DNA of 6,271 nucleotides from Planctomycetaceae bacterium (GTDB lineage: Bacteria; Planctomycetota; Planctomycetia; Planctomycetales; Planctomycetaceae). Positions 1 through 5,894 of the stretch are shown piece by piece. Where the stretch lies: assembly GCA_003503535.1 (NCBI GenBank), contig DOCI01000233.1:10176-16446 (forward strand), in the 5' to 3' direction. The translations under genes were made by a program, and so were the position numbers. The stretch's first letter is position 1. Every line of letters starts with the position of its first letter. Under the pieces are notes generated by a model. It was not told the origin of the DNA, searched no databases, and saw only the letters and a program-made list of their open reading frames with translations.

Positions 1-14
1 GATGTCGTTGAAGC

Positions 15-34
15 ATCTTTGCGTCTTTGCGTGA
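15..34 (+). repeat. Direct repeat copy 1 (CTTTGCG-type)
   Basis: This 20-base unit, ATCTTTGCGTCTTTGCGTGA, recurs at 231-250 with one mismatch (T to G at unit position 10). The unit itself contains CTTTGCG twice in tandem. Two near-identical copies 216 bp apart in non-coding DNA suggest a dispersed intergenic repeat family rather than chance. Its function is unknown. Confidence 0.6.
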
Positions 35-82
35 TTCCTTCTTTTTTTCATGAGAGTTTAGAGTTCCCTTGGAATTTGATCC

Positions 83-97
83 TGGAAATAATTTCCA
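83..97. repeat. 15-bp palindrome TGGAAAT-A-ATTTCCA
   Basis: This is a perfect inverted repeat with 7-bp arms around a single A, in non-coding sequence between the two CTTTGCG repeats. It could be a protein-binding site or part of a decayed element. No adjacent gene start points to an operator role. Confidence 0.4.
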
Positions 98-230
98 ATT
101 TCACCACATTGTTTCATAGAATATAACCCATTGATTACTTTAGTAACCTGGGGTACTTCCAGTGGCTTTCAAACTGGGGTGTAAACGCGCTCTTTCTTTT
201 TTAGAATCCGTATAACGAGGTCTTCAAAAA

Positions 231-250
231 ATCTTTGCGGCTTTGCGTGA
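231..250 (+). repeat. Direct repeat copy 2 (CTTTGCG-type)
   Basis: This copy, ATCTTTGCGGCTTTGCGTGA, matches the unit at 15-34 in 19 of 20 positions and has the same orientation. The two copies bracket about 200 bp of AT-rich sequence with no coding potential. That layout could be a remnant of a small non-autonomous element or simply two members of an intergenic repeat family. Confidence 0.6.
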
Positions 251-283
251 AAAATTTTAATTCATCATGTATGACAGTCAGGT

Positions 284-304
284 ATGTCAGGCACTGCCTG
301 ACAT
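284..304. repeat. GTCAGGCA palindromic repeat, copy A
   Basis: This is a perfect 21-bp palindrome with 10-bp arms (ATGTCAGGCA / TGCCTGACAT) around a central C. Its 17-bp core at 286-302 is the exact reverse complement of the core of copy B at 329-345. On the minus strand, core plus flank reads GTCAGGCAGTGCCTGAC-N-TAC, the same as copy B on the plus strand, so the two are inverted copies of one unit. The structure is REP-like; in RNA each unit would fold as a tight hairpin. No T-run follows on either strand. Confidence 0.65.
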
Positions 305-328
305 GATTAACAATTGACGTCGAATTTC

Positions 329-345
329 GTCAGGCAGTGCCTGAC
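329..345. repeat. GTCAGGCA palindromic repeat, copy B
   Basis: This is a 17-bp palindrome with 8-bp arms around a central G, followed by CTACG. It is the inverted partner of copy A, with 24 bases between the two full palindromes. A pair of inverted palindromic units is the usual layout of REP/BIME-type intergenic repeats. It may stabilise or end the murB transcript, but there is no U-tract, so intrinsic termination is not supported. Confidence 0.65.
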
Positions 346-481
346 CTACGGCTTTATTTGCAATCCTCTTGAAATGGTCTAAAGCATATTCATAAATGAG
401 CTATAGCCTTTGGCAGGAGCAAACACAGCTTTTTACTGTTATTTGATGCTCATGCGACTGCAGAATCCATTTCTAAATGGT

Positions 482-1369
482 TTAATTCGGCCAGACTTTG
501 ATTTCGAGGTCGAGGTCGACGCCATGTTCATTAGAGACTTTGGAGCGAACCAGGTCGATGAGTCGCATGACATCGGCACTGGTGCAGTTTTCGTGAGTGA
601 CGATGAAGTTGGCGTGGATGTCGCTCACTTCACAATCCCCGACGCGAGTCCCCTTTAAGCCCGCCTGATCGATCAAAGTTCCCGCAGAAAGTCCCGGCGG
701 GTTCTTAAAGATGCAACCTGCAGACTGTGAAGACATCGGCTGAGAAGATCGTTTCATAATCCAGGTTTTGCGCAGTCGCTTGGTGATTTCATGCGGATCA
801 TCTGCAGCCAGATTCAGCGTCGCTCCTAAAACTACAGCCGCATCGATATGGCTGGTTCGGTATTCAAAGCCGATCAAATCGGCTGCGATCGTTTCCTGTT
901 TTCCATCCTGAGTCAAAACAGAAATCGATTCGACTTTCGTGCCGATATCGCCCGTTTTACTGCCGGCGTTGCCGACGATTGCTCCGCCAATTGTCCCGGG
1001 GATGCCTGCCAGATCTTCCAGGCCTGTCAAACCGGAAGCGACCGAGCGGGAAATCACATGCGAAAGCAACGCCCCTGCTCCAGCTGTGACCTTTGTCCCA
1101 TCGACATCGACTTCAGTAAATTCGCCAGCGGAAAGGCGAATGACGACTCCGCTCACGCCGTCATCGCGGATCAACAGATTGGAACCTTCGCCGAGCACGT
1201 GGACGGCCAATTTTTCTTCACGACAACAGTTCAGAACCTTGATCAACTCTTCGGTTGAACGGGGCTCGACGAAATACTGAGCCGGTCCGCCCAGTTTCAG
1301 CCAGGTGTAAGGGGCGAGAGGTTCGTCCTCTCTGAGAATTTCAGCAAATGAATCCAGGCAGCTCATCAT
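482..1369 (-). CDS. murB: UDP-N-acetylenolpyruvoylglucosamine reductase (MurB)
   Basis: MurB is the cytoplasmic FAD enzyme that reduces UDP-GlcNAc-enolpyruvate to UDP-MurNAc with NADPH, the second committed step of peptidoglycan synthesis. From the ATG at 1369 it has 295 residues, a normal family length. The FAD-binding part carries [12 protein letters not shown] (about 60-71) and [17 protein letters not shown] (120-136). EYR follows at 169-171, then SAGCIFKNP (216-224), DIHANFIV (250-257) and the C-terminal LEIKVW with its conserved Glu (about 289). The position usually held by the catalytic Ser (GS-x-F-K-N-P) is Cys219 here. A GTG at 1420 would extend the frame by 17 residues that do not look conserved and lie deep inside murC. 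I prefer the tandem ATGs at 1369/1366, which overlap the murC end by 26-29 bases and suggest translational coupling. No strong ribosome-binding site is visible. Identification is secure; the exact start is less so. Confidence 0.95.
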   Translation of the reverse strand: MMSCLDSFAEILREDEPLAPYTWLKLGGPAQYFVEPRSTEELIKVLNCCREEKLAVHVLGEGSNLLIRDDGVSGVVIRLSAGEFTEVDVDGTKVTAGAGALLSHVISRSVASGLTGLEDLAGIPGTIGGAIVGNAGSKTGDIGTKVESISVLTQDGKQETIAADLIGFEYRTSHIDAAVVLGATLNLAADDPHEITKRLRKTWIMKRSSQPMSSQSAGCIFKNPPGLSAGTLIDQAGLKGTRVGDCEVSDIHANFIVTHENCTSADVMRLIDLVRSKVSNEHGVDLDLEIKVWPN

Positions 1370-2813
1370 AAATCCGATCAATATTTCCTGCACCAAGTGT
1401 TGCGATGACTTCTCCGCCACTTCCCGGCACGTTCTTCCATGAATCGTCTAAACTGGAACACAAATGGTCAAGGCTCGGGCAATATTCAAACTGCCCACCT
1501 TGCCGATTTCCCGCTTCGACGAGTCGACGTGAAACAGATTCTACTCGATCATCAGCTGTCTCGCGAGCAGCGAACACCGGCAGAAGCGTGACTTTTTCTG
1601 CTGGTAGCAAAGCTGTAACGAATTCCTCAAATAATGCTTCCGTCCGCTGAACCTGATGCGGCTGAAATATGACGTGCCTCGGTTTTTCGCCAAATTTTTG
1701 TCGCAAGGCATTCAAGGTCGCCCGTATTTCACTCGGATGATGGGCGTAATCATCCACAAAAATCGCCCCGGAACTGTGATTCCGCTGCTGAAATCGCCGT
1801 TCGACTCCCGGAAAACTCATCAATCCCGTTGTGATCTCCGACCAGTCGACTTTCAATTGGAGAGCCAGTAACAGAGCAGCGGTCGCGTTTTGAATTTGAT
1901 GAATTCCGTAAACGGGAGCCTGCAGCATCGCAGAAATACCAGTCTGACTCGTCACAAAAAAATCGACACCCTCTTTATGCCGGATGATATTGGAAATCGT
2001 CCACAGCATATCGATTTCACGAAGTTCGATATCGAGCTCTTCCTTCAATGTGAACCATTGTCGAGAGCATGTTGCGGCCTCGGCTGCTATTCGGGTCGCG
2101 GGGCAATCTGCATTTAAGACCAGACAACCCTCACTGCTGACCTGGGCACAGAATTTTCTAAAGACGTCCGTCACGGCATTCAAATCGGGATAACAATCGA
2201 AATGATCTGTCTCGATTCCCAAAACAGCGGCATATTTGGGAGTGAGTTCCAGCAGAGATTGCCGAAACTCACAGGCCTCAGCGATTATGGTCGATTCTAT
2301 ACCGGCATAGCCCCACTTTTCGGAGCCGACCACTCTCCCGCCAGAAATCAAACCAACACTGCGGTCGGCTTCCTTCAGGAGATGTCCCAGCATAAGGGAT
2401 GTCGTGGTTTTCCCATGCGTTCCCGCAATGGCGACTCCAGTTTGTTCATTAAAAAGCTTGCCCAGAAATTTCACATAACTGAATTGAGGCAAATTTCTTA
2501 GTCTCGCCGCTTCCCGTTCTGGATTCGACTCAGGAATTGCCAAACTGTGAATACAGACAGTCGTTTCCGGCGGAATGTTTTCGCAGAGATGTCCAATGAA
2601 AAGCGAAACACCACGAGCCTGGAAGTGGGACTGCAAAGTCGAAGAGATCGTTTGATCGGAGCCGGAAATTGTCCACCCGGAATCGAGCAGGTAGTCAGCC
2701 AGGGATCTCAAACCGGATCCTGAGATTCCGATCAAATGTGCATGAGGCTGGTTCAATGTCAACTCAAAAACTTTTGGACTGGGTGGCACGTTCCAGAACG
2801 AAGTGATGGGCAT
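1341..2813 (-). CDS. murC: UDP-N-acetylmuramate--L-alanine ligase (MurC)
   Basis: MurC is the cytoplasmic ATP-dependent ligase that attaches L-alanine to UDP-MurNAc, just after the MurB step. Numbered from ATG 2813 (490 aa), it shows the UDP-binding start HLIGISGSG (26-34) and the ATP P-loop GTHGKTTT (131-138). EACEFRQS (179-186) stands where many MurCs have E-A-D-E-S-D. ETDHFD (201-206) and GIHQIQN (303-309) follow, the latter matching the GxHNxxN site but with Gln in place of the first Asn. C-terminal signatures are GVERRFQ (336-342), DDYAHHPSE (354-362), FQPHQVQRT (383-391) and [10 protein letters not shown] (472-481). The start is uncertain. The first ~20 codons lie in a palindromic repeat; TTG 2828 has AAGGG five bases upstream; TTG 2762 or 2756 would put HLIG near residue 8-10, as is usual for the family. 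It lies about 80 bp behind fur and overlaps murB. Confidence 0.94.
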   Translation of the reverse strand: MPITSFWNVPPSPKVFELTLNQPHAHLIGISGSGLRSLADYLLDSGWTISGSDQTISSTLQSHFQARGVSLFIGHLCENIPPETTVCIHSLAIPESNPEREAARLRNLPQFSYVKFLGKLFNEQTGVAIAGTHGKTTTSLMLGHLLKEADRSVGLISGGRVVGSEKWGYAGIESTIIAEACEFRQSLLELTPKYAAVLGIETDHFDCYPDLNAVTDVFRKFCAQVSSEGCLVLNADCPATRIAAEAATCSRQWFTLKEELDIELREIDMLWTISNIIRHKEGVDFFVTSQTGISAMLQAPVYGIHQIQNATAALLLALQLKVDWSEITTGLMSFPGVERRFQQRNHSSGAIFVDDYAHHPSEIRATLNALRQKFGEKPRHVIFQPHQVQRTEALFEEFVTALLPAEKVTLLPVFAARETADDRVESVSRRLVEAGNRQGGQFEYCPSLDHLCSSLDDSWKNVPGSGGEVIATLGAGNIDRIYDELPGFIC

Positions 2814-2864
2814 GGATAGAAGTAACAACCACGCCCTTCGCGGTGCTCAGGGACGTGCCACCCA
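2780..2864. repeat. Imperfect long inverted repeat (GGTGGCACGT type) across the murC 5' end
   Basis: The outer 12 bases are a perfect inverted pair: TGGGTGGCACGT at 2780-2791 and ACGTGCCACCCA at 2853-2864. Inside them the arms still match, giving 28 of 36 positions over 2780-2815 against 2829-2864, with a 13-base loop. In the fur-murC transcript this would fold into a long stem-loop, with the candidate murC ATG (2813) in the 3' arm and the candidate TTG (2828) at the loop edge. No U-tract follows, so it is not a standard terminator. It looks like a mobile palindromic repeat (REP/MITE-like) that landed beside, or partly in, murC. Confidence 0.7.
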
Positions 2865-2893
2865 CTGAGTTAAATTCATAAGCAAGTTAATCA

Positions 2894-3388
2894 TCAAATC
2901 ATATCGAGTTTGCGATGACGCCGTACGGGAGCTTTGCGGCAACTACTGCACAGCCCAAAGACCTCAAGACGATGCCCATCCTTAAAAAAGCCCATGGAAT
3001 CGGCAATCTCTTCCAGAATCGCTTTGATCTGCTCGTTATGGAATTCTTCGAGGTTTCCACATTTACGACAAATGAGATGGTCGTGCTGGGGATAGCCGTA
3101 ATCATGCTCCCAGATTTCACTGCCATTTGGCCGGGCGACTTTACGGATTAACCCTGCGGCTTCCATCGATTCGAGAGTTCGATACACCGTCGAACGGCTC
3201 ACACGTTTGCGACCGCTGACTTTCAGGCGATCCGACAATTCCTCGGCATCGAAATGCTCGTGATTATCGAAAACTTCGTCGACAATAATTTCACGTTCCG
3301 GCGTGAGCCGCATTTTTTGTGTCGCCAGGTATTCTCGAAATTTCTCTTTCGGACTGGCGGAAACTTCCACGGTTCCCAAACTGCTCAC
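2894..3388 (-). CDS. Fur-family metal-responsive transcriptional regulator
   Basis: This 164-residue protein has the two Fur domains. The N-terminal winged helix contains MRLTPEREIIVDEV, HEHFDAEEL (about 43-51) and the recognition helix VSRSTVYRTLESMEAAGLI (63-81). The C-terminal dimerisation and metal domain contains QHDHLICRKCGNLEEF (101-116), DGH (137-139) and GLCSSC (145-150). The four cysteines 107/110 and 147/150 form the structural zinc site, while His43, His45, His102, His104 and His139 are candidate regulatory ligands. The sequence does not tell whether it senses iron (Fur), zinc (Zur) or peroxide (PerR), so no symbol is given. The GTG start at 3388 is chosen because AGGAG (3400-3404) lies 11 bases upstream. 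An ATG at 3398 is in another frame and too close to that site. It follows flgM by 40 bp and precedes murC on the same strand, so co-transcription is likely. Confidence 0.92.
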   Translation of the reverse strand: MSSLGTVEVSASPKEKFREYLATQKMRLTPEREIIVDEVFDNHEHFDAEELSDRLKVSGRKRVSRSTVYRTLESMEAAGLIRKVARPNGSEIWEHDYGYPQHDHLICRKCGNLEEFHNEQIKAILEEIADSMGFFKDGHRLEVFGLCSSCRKAPVRRHRKLDMI

Positions 3389-3428
3389 GGTTGTTCATTC
3401 TCCTGCGGTGCGAGACTGCGCCACGTAA

Positions 3429-3731
3429 TTACCCATTATCGGTTTGTATTTGCTGTAGAAATTTGACGAGGGCTGATTCCAGTTTTTCGTCGGTATCGTA
3501 ATTTCCCTGCTGAATCTCATCGCGAATTCTCGCGATCAGATCGGCTCGTGAGGGATCGTTTTCTTCGATCGATTGCAACTCTGCCATCATGCGCGCCATC
3601 GGGGAAATGTCCAGCTCATCGGAGGGGATACTGATTCGAGAATTCGAAGTTGCCCCAGTCTGTTGAGCCGGAATTTGATTCTTCGAAACAGGCCAACTGC
3701 CGTTCGTGGATCCGATTCCTGAAATGTTCAT
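3429..3731 (-). CDS. flgM: FlgM-like anti-sigma-28 factor
   Basis: The product is a 100-residue protein of the FlgM family. FlgM binds the flagellar sigma factor FliA (sigma-28) and holds it inactive until the hook-basal body is complete, when FlgM is exported. The first ~35 residues are Ser/Gln/Asn-rich and probably disordered. The C-terminal half has the family pattern: DELDISPMARMMAELQ (38-53), then DPSRADLIARIRDEIQQGNY (59-78) and DEKLESALVKFLQQI (81-95), the helical sigma-binding part. The ATG at 3731 has a strong ribosome-binding site, GGGAGGG (3737-3743), five bases upstream. It is the first gene of the minus-strand run leading into fur, murC and murB. No other flagellar gene is in the window, so the function rests on family resemblance alone. 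Confidence 0.85.
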   Translation of the reverse strand: MNISGIGSTNGSWPVSKNQIPAQQTGATSNSRISIPSDELDISPMARMMAELQSIEENDPSRADLIARIRDEIQQGNYDTDEKLESALVKFLQQIQTDNG

Positions 3732-3852
3732 TCACGCCCTCCCTGTCGTATTCGACTCTAAAAGATTGCCTGCTGAATCATTTCAACAGTGAATATAGAG
3801 AGCAGCCCTGTCATAAAGACGAACCGCGATCCTGTTACGCAATCTTATAATT

Positions 3853-3864
3853 TGATCGTGATCA
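3853..3864. promoter_or_regulatory. Palindrome TGATC-GT-GATCA at the predicted flgM start site
   Basis: Two 5-bp arms, TGATC and GATCA, are separated by GT and followed on the plus strand by TTA. The site overlaps the start predicted from the 3869-3898 promoter, a typical place for a repressor. Its TGAT...ATCA character loosely resembles Fur-family boxes, and a Fur-family gene lies in the same run, so autoregulation is conceivable. The match is partial and the arms are short. Confidence 0.3.
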
Positions 3865-3868
3865 TTAG

Positions 3869-3898
3869 ATTGTACGCCTAAGTCGCCTTTTACTTCAA
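3869..3898 (-). promoter_or_regulatory. Candidate sigma-70-type promoter for flgM-fur-murC-murB
   Basis: On the minus strand a -35-like TTGAAG (3893-3898) and a -10-like TACAAT (3869-3874) are 18 bases apart, matching the consensus at 4/6 and 5/6 positions. Transcription would begin near 3862, leaving a leader of about 130 bases before the flgM ATG. Such matches arise by chance in AT-rich DNA, so this is a candidate only. No sigma-28-type promoter was recognised. Confidence 0.4.
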
Positions 3899-4056
3899 CA
3901 GGGAAATCAAAATCCACCCATTTGTACACATATAATTTCAAACATGATATTGATTTTTAAAAAATCTCGACGTCTGCTCGATAACATTTATTCAGCCCAT
4001 CGAATATGCTGCCTCGCATCAGGTTTTGCTGATTTCACCTTTGGAACGGAGGGGAC

Positions 4057-5421
4057 ATGTCTCCACTGCTGATTCTGCTGATTGGCATTTTGATAGTCGT
4101 TGGCATCATCGTATTTATGCGATTGGGAGCCTTTATTGCCTTATTGACTGCAGCTGTCGTTGTCAGCCTGCTGGCTCCTGGGGAATTAGCCGACAAAATT
4201 CCCCGCATGGCAGCAGCTTTCGGAAATACTGCCGGGGCAATTGGCCTGGTCATTGCCGCTGCAACCATTATTGGGCGATGCCTCCTGTTAAGTGGGGGAG
4301 CCGACCAGATTGTGAAATCGACTCTCCGATTATTCGGCCAGGAAAAAGGGGGGCTCGCGCTGATGTCGAGTGGTTTTATCCTCTCGGTTCCTGTCTTTTT
4401 CGATACCGTATTTTATCTCCTGGTTCCGCTAGCCCAATCGATGTATCGTCAAACCGGGAAAAATTATGTCCGATTTCTCGTTGCCATTGCAGCAGGAGCC
4501 GTGATCACACACACGCTCGTTCCACCAACTCCCGGCCCATTATTTATGGCCGATGCCCTGAGCGTAGATTTGACAACCATGATCCTCATCGGAGGGATTG
4601 TTGGGTTACCATGTGCATTAATCGGTCTCGGATATGCCTACTGGATCGATCGCAAAATACAGATCGATCCCGAACGGCTCATGGAATTTCTTCCAAAAAC
4701 TGCCGATGAAAACTCTCCTGCCCCCAGCCTGTTCGCCTCGCTGTTACCAATTGCCCTCCCCGTACTCTTAATTTCGGGAGTCACCTTCGGAAGCCGCTTT
4801 CTGGGAAAGGATTATTCCTCACCGATCTGGAATATCATGCTCGAACTGGGCGATAAGAATGTCGCCATGCTGCTGGCCGCGGTCGCAGCCATTATTGTGT
4901 ATGTTCGACAGAAAAAGCCAACATTTGACGACCTCTCTCACGAAATCCAACTCTCGTTAAGCAGTGGAAGCGTGATTATTCTGATCACCGCAGCTGGTGG
5001 TTCCTTTGGAGCGATGCTGAAAACAGCGGATGTTGGCACAGCTGTTCAACAATTATTCAGTGCAGAAGCGGCCAGTCAGGGATTATTTTTGATGGCAATT
5101 GGCTATGGGCTGGCTTTTTTACTGAAAATCGCCCAAGGCTCCGGCACCGTATCTATGATGGCTGCTTCTTCCATGGTTGCCGCCCTGATTCCCCCTGGTG
5201 ATGCCATGGGAATTCATCCGGTCTACCTTGCGTTGTCAATCGGTTTTGGATCGCTCGGAATTTCCTGGATGAACGACAGCGGCTTCTGGGTCTTCTCTCA
5301 GATGGGAGGACTGACCGAATTGGAAGCCATTAAAACCTGGACAGCCTTGCTGGCAATATTAAGCATTGCCGGATTTCTGATGACAATCGGACTGGCGATT
5401 ATTTTGCCAAATGCCTTCTGA
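4057..5421 (+). CDS. GntP-family H+ symporter (gluconate or related organic acid)
   Basis: This 454-residue inner-membrane protein belongs to the GntP family, whose members import gluconate, related sugar acids or D-serine with protons. Length and hydrophobic profile fit the family's usual 12-14 membrane segments, starting with segments at about 3-20 and 23-41. Family-typical motifs are VPVFFDTVFYLLVPLA (111-126), HTLVPPTPGP (152-161), ITAAGGSFGAMLK (310-322), LKIAQGSGTVSM (356-367) and SWMNDSGFWVFSQ (403-415). A hydrophilic loop at about 198-224 probably faces the cytoplasm. The ATG at 4057 has GGAGG four bases upstream. The gene appears to be a single transcription unit: flgM diverges on its left, and a convergent gene ends five bases beyond its stop. 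The substrate cannot be read from the sequence, and no kinase or dehydrogenase gene is adjacent to suggest gluconate. The protein is intact. Confidence 0.92.
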   Translation: MSPLLILLIGILIVVGIIVFMRLGAFIALLTAAVVVSLLAPGELADKIPRMAAAFGNTAGAIGLVIAAATIIGRCLLLSGGADQIVKSTLRLFGQEKGGLALMSSGFILSVPVFFDTVFYLLVPLAQSMYRQTGKNYVRFLVAIAAGAVITHTLVPPTPGPLFMADALSVDLTTMILIGGIVGLPCALIGLGYAYWIDRKIQIDPERLMEFLPKTADENSPAPSLFASLLPIALPVLLISGVTFGSRFLGKDYSSPIWNIMLELGDKNVAMLLAAVAAIIVYVRQKKPTFDDLSHEIQLSLSSGSVIILITAAGGSFGAMLKTADVGTAVQQLFSAEAASQGLFLMAIGYGLAFLLKIAQGSGTVSMMAASSMVAALIPPGDAMGIHPVYLALSIGFGSLGISWMNDSGFWVFSQMGGLTELEAIKTWTALLAILSIAGFLMTIGLAIILPNAF

Positions 5422-5426
5422 TCCAA

Positions 5427-5759
5427 TTAAAGGCTCTTTGGTCCTTCATTGACCGGCATGTCACAAGAAATATCGCACTGATCATTATCGCAATCATCCT
5501 GTGTATCATTACCGGCTGATCCTCGGGTATAAGCCGAAAAGCCACCGTTAGCGAAATCTTTTTCGCTAGAAAAACCAGTATACCAGTAACTCTGGTTGGA
5601 ATTTCCAGTCGCATCGCCAATATCATTCAACTCAGAAACAATCGCATGCTGAATTGAACTCAAGCCGACAATCAGACCTAGAATTAAAATCGTGGCAATC
5701 AGTACCAGTTCAGCCGACACGACAAAACCAGCCTCATCTCGAATAAACATCCTGATCAT
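5427..5759 (-). CDS. Small pilin-like membrane-anchored protein with Asp/Cys-rich tail
   Basis: This 110-residue protein starts with a short charged stretch (MIRMFIRDEAG), then a hydrophobic segment at about 12-32 with Glu17 near its beginning. That layout recalls Flp/type IV prepilins (G|xxxxE): cleavage after Phe12 would put Glu at +5, after Gly11 at +6. I recall similar DEAGFVVSAELVLIATI starts in planctomycete small proteins of unknown function. The middle is polar, with ELNDIGDATG (43-52) and QSYWYTGFSS (56-65). The tail (85-100) has seven Asp and three Cys (90, 95, 99), suggesting metal binding or disulfides outside the membrane. The ATG at 5759 is preceded by a modest GAGG about ten bases upstream; an ATG at codon 4 is an alternative. 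It has its own upstream region with a sigma-54-like promoter and converges on gntP. Function is unknown; a surface or pilus-like role is inference. Confidence 0.72.
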   Translation of the reverse strand: MIRMFIRDEAGFVVSAELVLIATILILGLIVGLSSIQHAIVSELNDIGDATGNSNQSYWYTGFSSEKDFANGGFSAYTRGSAGNDTQDDCDNDQCDISCDMPVNEGPKSL

Positions 5760-5818
5760 AAACTCGTCCTCGACTCAACTTCGATGACTGTGATTACCAA
5801 CCCTGGTGAGAACTCCTC

Positions 5819-5835
5819 ATGCGAAACTTTCGCAT
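5819..5835. promoter_or_regulatory. 17-bp perfect palindrome ATGCGAAA-C-TTTCGCAT
   Basis: Eight-base arms flank a single C. The palindrome overlaps the -12 element of the sigma-54-like promoter and its expected start site (about 5820). A protein bound here could block transcription of the pilin-like gene. Alternatively the initial RNA could carry part of a small hairpin. No known operator is recognised. Confidence 0.45.
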
Positions 5836-5847
5836 ATTTGGTGCCAA
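5832..5847 (-). promoter_or_regulatory. Sigma-54-type (-24/-12) promoter for the pilin-like gene
   Basis: The minus strand reads TTGGCAC-CAAAT-ATGC. The -24 element TTGGCAC is a perfect consensus match. The invariant GG (5844-5845) and GC (5832-5833) are exactly ten bases apart, as RpoN promoters require. The -12 element is ATGC where TTGC is preferred, one mismatch. Transcription would start near 5820, about 60 bases before the ATG at 5759. Sigma-54 control implies a bacterial enhancer-binding protein acting from upstream. The match is seen in the sequence; use in the cell is inferred. Confidence 0.55.
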
Positions 5848-5894
5848 TAAAACAAATCCTTCCGGTTTTACTGAATATCCATTACTGTTGTTAA

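Larger units (their letters stand above)
1..481. other. Gene-free, repeat-rich region downstream of murB
   Basis: No open frame with family-like sequence is visible on either strand of this 480-base stretch. It is AT-rich and contains the direct repeats at 15-34 and 231-250, a palindrome at 83-97 and the GTCAGGCA palindromes at 284-304 and 329-345, each listed separately. A short palindrome, CCATTT-CT-AAATGG, lies at 467-480, directly after the murB stop in the direction of murB transcription. Its loop is only two bases and no T-run follows, so I do not call it an intrinsic terminator. No ddl, ftsQ or other cell-wall gene follows murB here. Confidence 0.7.
3732..4056. other. Divergent intergenic control region between flgM and gntP
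   Basis: This AT-rich 325-bp region must hold the promoters of both the minus-strand flgM run and the plus-strand transporter. Facing flgM are a sigma-70-like promoter (3869-3898) and a palindrome (3853-3864), listed separately. Facing gntP there is a perfect TATAAT at 3931-3936, but the hexamer 17 bases upstream (CAAAAT) is a poor -35, so this call is weak. GGAGG (4048-4052), four bases before the gntP ATG, is a good ribosome-binding site. I see no RNA gene or small coding frame here. Confidence 0.5.

Noticed and set aside
284..345. Possible CRISPR array
   Set aside because: There are only two units, they are in inverted orientation, each is a palindrome, and no cas gene is present.
467..480. 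Terminator hairpin just after murB
   Set aside because: The CCATTT/AAATGG arms leave only a two-base loop and no T-run follows in the direction of murB transcription.
410..658. 82-codon plus-strand open frame
   Set aside because: It is mostly antisense to the murB 3' end, and its product has no family features.
848..1280. Two plus-strand open frames of 113 and 136 codons
   Set aside because: Both are antisense shadows of the well-supported murB gene, with low-complexity products and no recognisable motif.
2780..2864. Intrinsic terminator between fur and murC
   Set aside because: The stem is long but imperfect, no U-tract follows it, and it reaches into the murC open frame. A palindromic repeat element explains it better.
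4026..4709. 227-codon open frame on the plus strand overlapping the start of the transporter gene
   Set aside because: It is a +1-shifted reading of the GntP gene. Its product is Arg/Cys/Ser-rich with no domain pattern, while the GntP frame shows family motifs throughout.
5399..5626. 75-codon minus-strand open frame overlapping the pilin-like gene
   Set aside because: It is another frame of the same DNA. The 110-residue frame has a clear membrane segment and its own promoter-like region, so it is the better choice.
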